From: Chrysophaeum taylorii | Lineage: Eukaryota; Sar; Pelagophyceae; Pelagomonadales; Pelagomonadaceae | Direction of reading: 5' to 3' | DNA length: 64,000 nt | Assembly (NCBI GenBank): GCA_029834535.1 | Contig: JAQMWT010000590.1 | Coordinates: 62,001-126,000 of the forward strand | Part shown: piece after piece, positions 63,363-64,000 of the stretch | Numbering within the stretch: the first letter of the stretch is position 1 | Layout: each line of letters opens with the position of its first letter | Position numbers and translations under genes: made by a program | The notes under the pieces: model-generated | Seen by the model: only the letters and a program-made list of their open reading frames with translations | What the model was told of the DNA's origin: nothing | Databases searched by the model: none

Positions 63363-64000
63363 ATGTCGTCAGCACGCGTGGTCGCCGAGAAGCGCCAGGC
63401 CCGGCTCGTCGCGAGCCTCGAGCAACTCCACAACGAGACCGACGAGGCCTTGCTCGAGCGGTACCGCGAACAGACCCGCCTCAACAAGCCCAAGGCCGCA
63501 GGCGGCGAGAGAGTGTCGCTCGTCGACCGCCACAACGCCGCCGCGAAGAAGGGTGCCGAGGCCTTCAAGCAGTCGGAACAACGCATCGCGGCGACCGCGC
63601 AACTCATCGACGCCCTCAGGACCAAGAGACTCGAGTGCCAGGTGGCGATCGACGCCGACGCGTCGGCCGTGCGGGCAACGGACGACCAGATTTCTGCCTC
63701 GAGCCGCGGGCTCGAGGCCGTCCGGACGAGCCACAGGGCCCGCTGCGCCGACCGCGACCGCCTCAAGGCCTTGCTGGCGGACTCCAAGGACCGCAGCGCC
63801 AACCTCACTCTCGAATGCGCCAAGTGGCGCGCCAAGACGAAAAGGGACGAACGCGTCAGAGACCGCGCCTTCGCCTCGCAGACCCTCGCGGCGCACCGCG
63901 GCTTCTCCTGCCACCCGGGGACCACATGCACGGCCAAGCAGGCCCGGGCTCGCTTCAGAATGACCGCCGCCAGGAGCACCGATACTCTCCTCAACGGAGG
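63363..64000 (+). CDS. Coiled-coil protein, 5' part (cut by window edge)
   Basis: An open frame from ATG to the end of the window (212 codons, no stop reached). The sequence is uniformly charged and helical with heptad-like spacing: MSSARVVAEKRQARLVASLE, QLHNETDEALLERYREQTRL, LIDALRTKRLECQVAIDADA. This is a coiled-coil protein, possibly cytoskeletal or ciliary. The start is 25 bp from the proposed start of the divergent exonuclease gene. No family recognised. Confidence 0.65.
   Translation, partial: MSSARVVAEKRQARLVASLEQLHNETDEALLERYREQTRLNKPKAAGGERVSLVDRHNAAAKKGAEAFKQSEQRIAATAQLIDALRTKRLECQVAIDADASAVRATDDQISASSRGLEAVRTSHRARCADRDRLKALLADSKDRSANLTLECAKWRAKTKRDERVRDRAFASQTLAAHRGFSCHPGTTCTAKQARARFRMTAARSTDTLLNG

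Noticed and set aside
63338-63994. N-terminal extension of the exonuclease frame on the minus strand
   Set aside because: It is Ser/Arg/Ala-rich with no domain and is antisense to a much more protein-like coiled-coil frame on the plus strand. A good ATG exists at 63337.

Overview
The window is nuclear DNA of a photosynthetic stramenopile (ochrophyte alga). The key evidence is an aureochrome at 8805-9743: a bZIP domain followed by a LOV domain with the GRNCRFLQG flavin-binding motif, an architecture known only from this lineage. A plastid fibrillin-like protein, a KRE6/SKN1-type GH16 protein and a eukaryotic gene set (SPT6, NSE3/MAGE, METTL16, mitochondrial mL43, VPS9, acid ceramidase) fit. 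A pelagophyte-like alga is my guess; the sequence does not prove it. Genic DNA is GC-rich, and where introns can be placed they are mostly very short (35-80 nt, a few of 130-160 nt).

Layout. 1-5.6 kb holds a broken Ty3/gypsy retrotransposon behind a cluster of degenerate TGACCAAACTT motifs. 5.6-8.8 kb has no gene I can support. 8.8-21.5 kb is host genes: aureochrome, a GT8 glycosyltransferase, a large Pmp-like beta-helix membrane protein, a HEAT-repeat protein and an acid-ceramidase-like amidase. 21.6-24.6 kb is a complete but decayed hAT DNA transposon with perfect 8-bp target duplications. 25.3-37.4 kb is dense host coding: NSE3, a PAS protein, a cyclic-nucleotide-binding protein, fibrillin, a JmjC oxygenase and GH16.

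37.5-47.3 kb is mixed. It has a short secreted-protein gene and an exon-like stretch. It also has tandem ~960-bp units that preserve the C-terminal end of a Helitron-type Pif1 helicase. These units lie in opposite orientation on either side of a 3.5-kb block carrying METTL16, a small F-box gene and a VPS9-domain gene. 48.0-49.1 kb is a Cys-based phosphatase. 49.2-54.5 kb is gene-poor and contains a decayed LINE reverse transcriptase. 54.5-64 kb is dense again: SPT6, a MYND-finger coiled-coil protein, mL43, an ankyrin plus 3'-5' exonuclease protein, and the start of a coiled-coil gene cut by the window edge.

Host genes are packed tightly. Convergent coding ends overlap or nearly touch (33382-33395, 35776/35780, 43580-43588), and divergent starts overlap or lie about 25 bp apart (34064/34074, 63337/63363). 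This contrasts with the transposon-rich gaps. I see no operon-like functional clustering; the neighbours serve unrelated cell functions.
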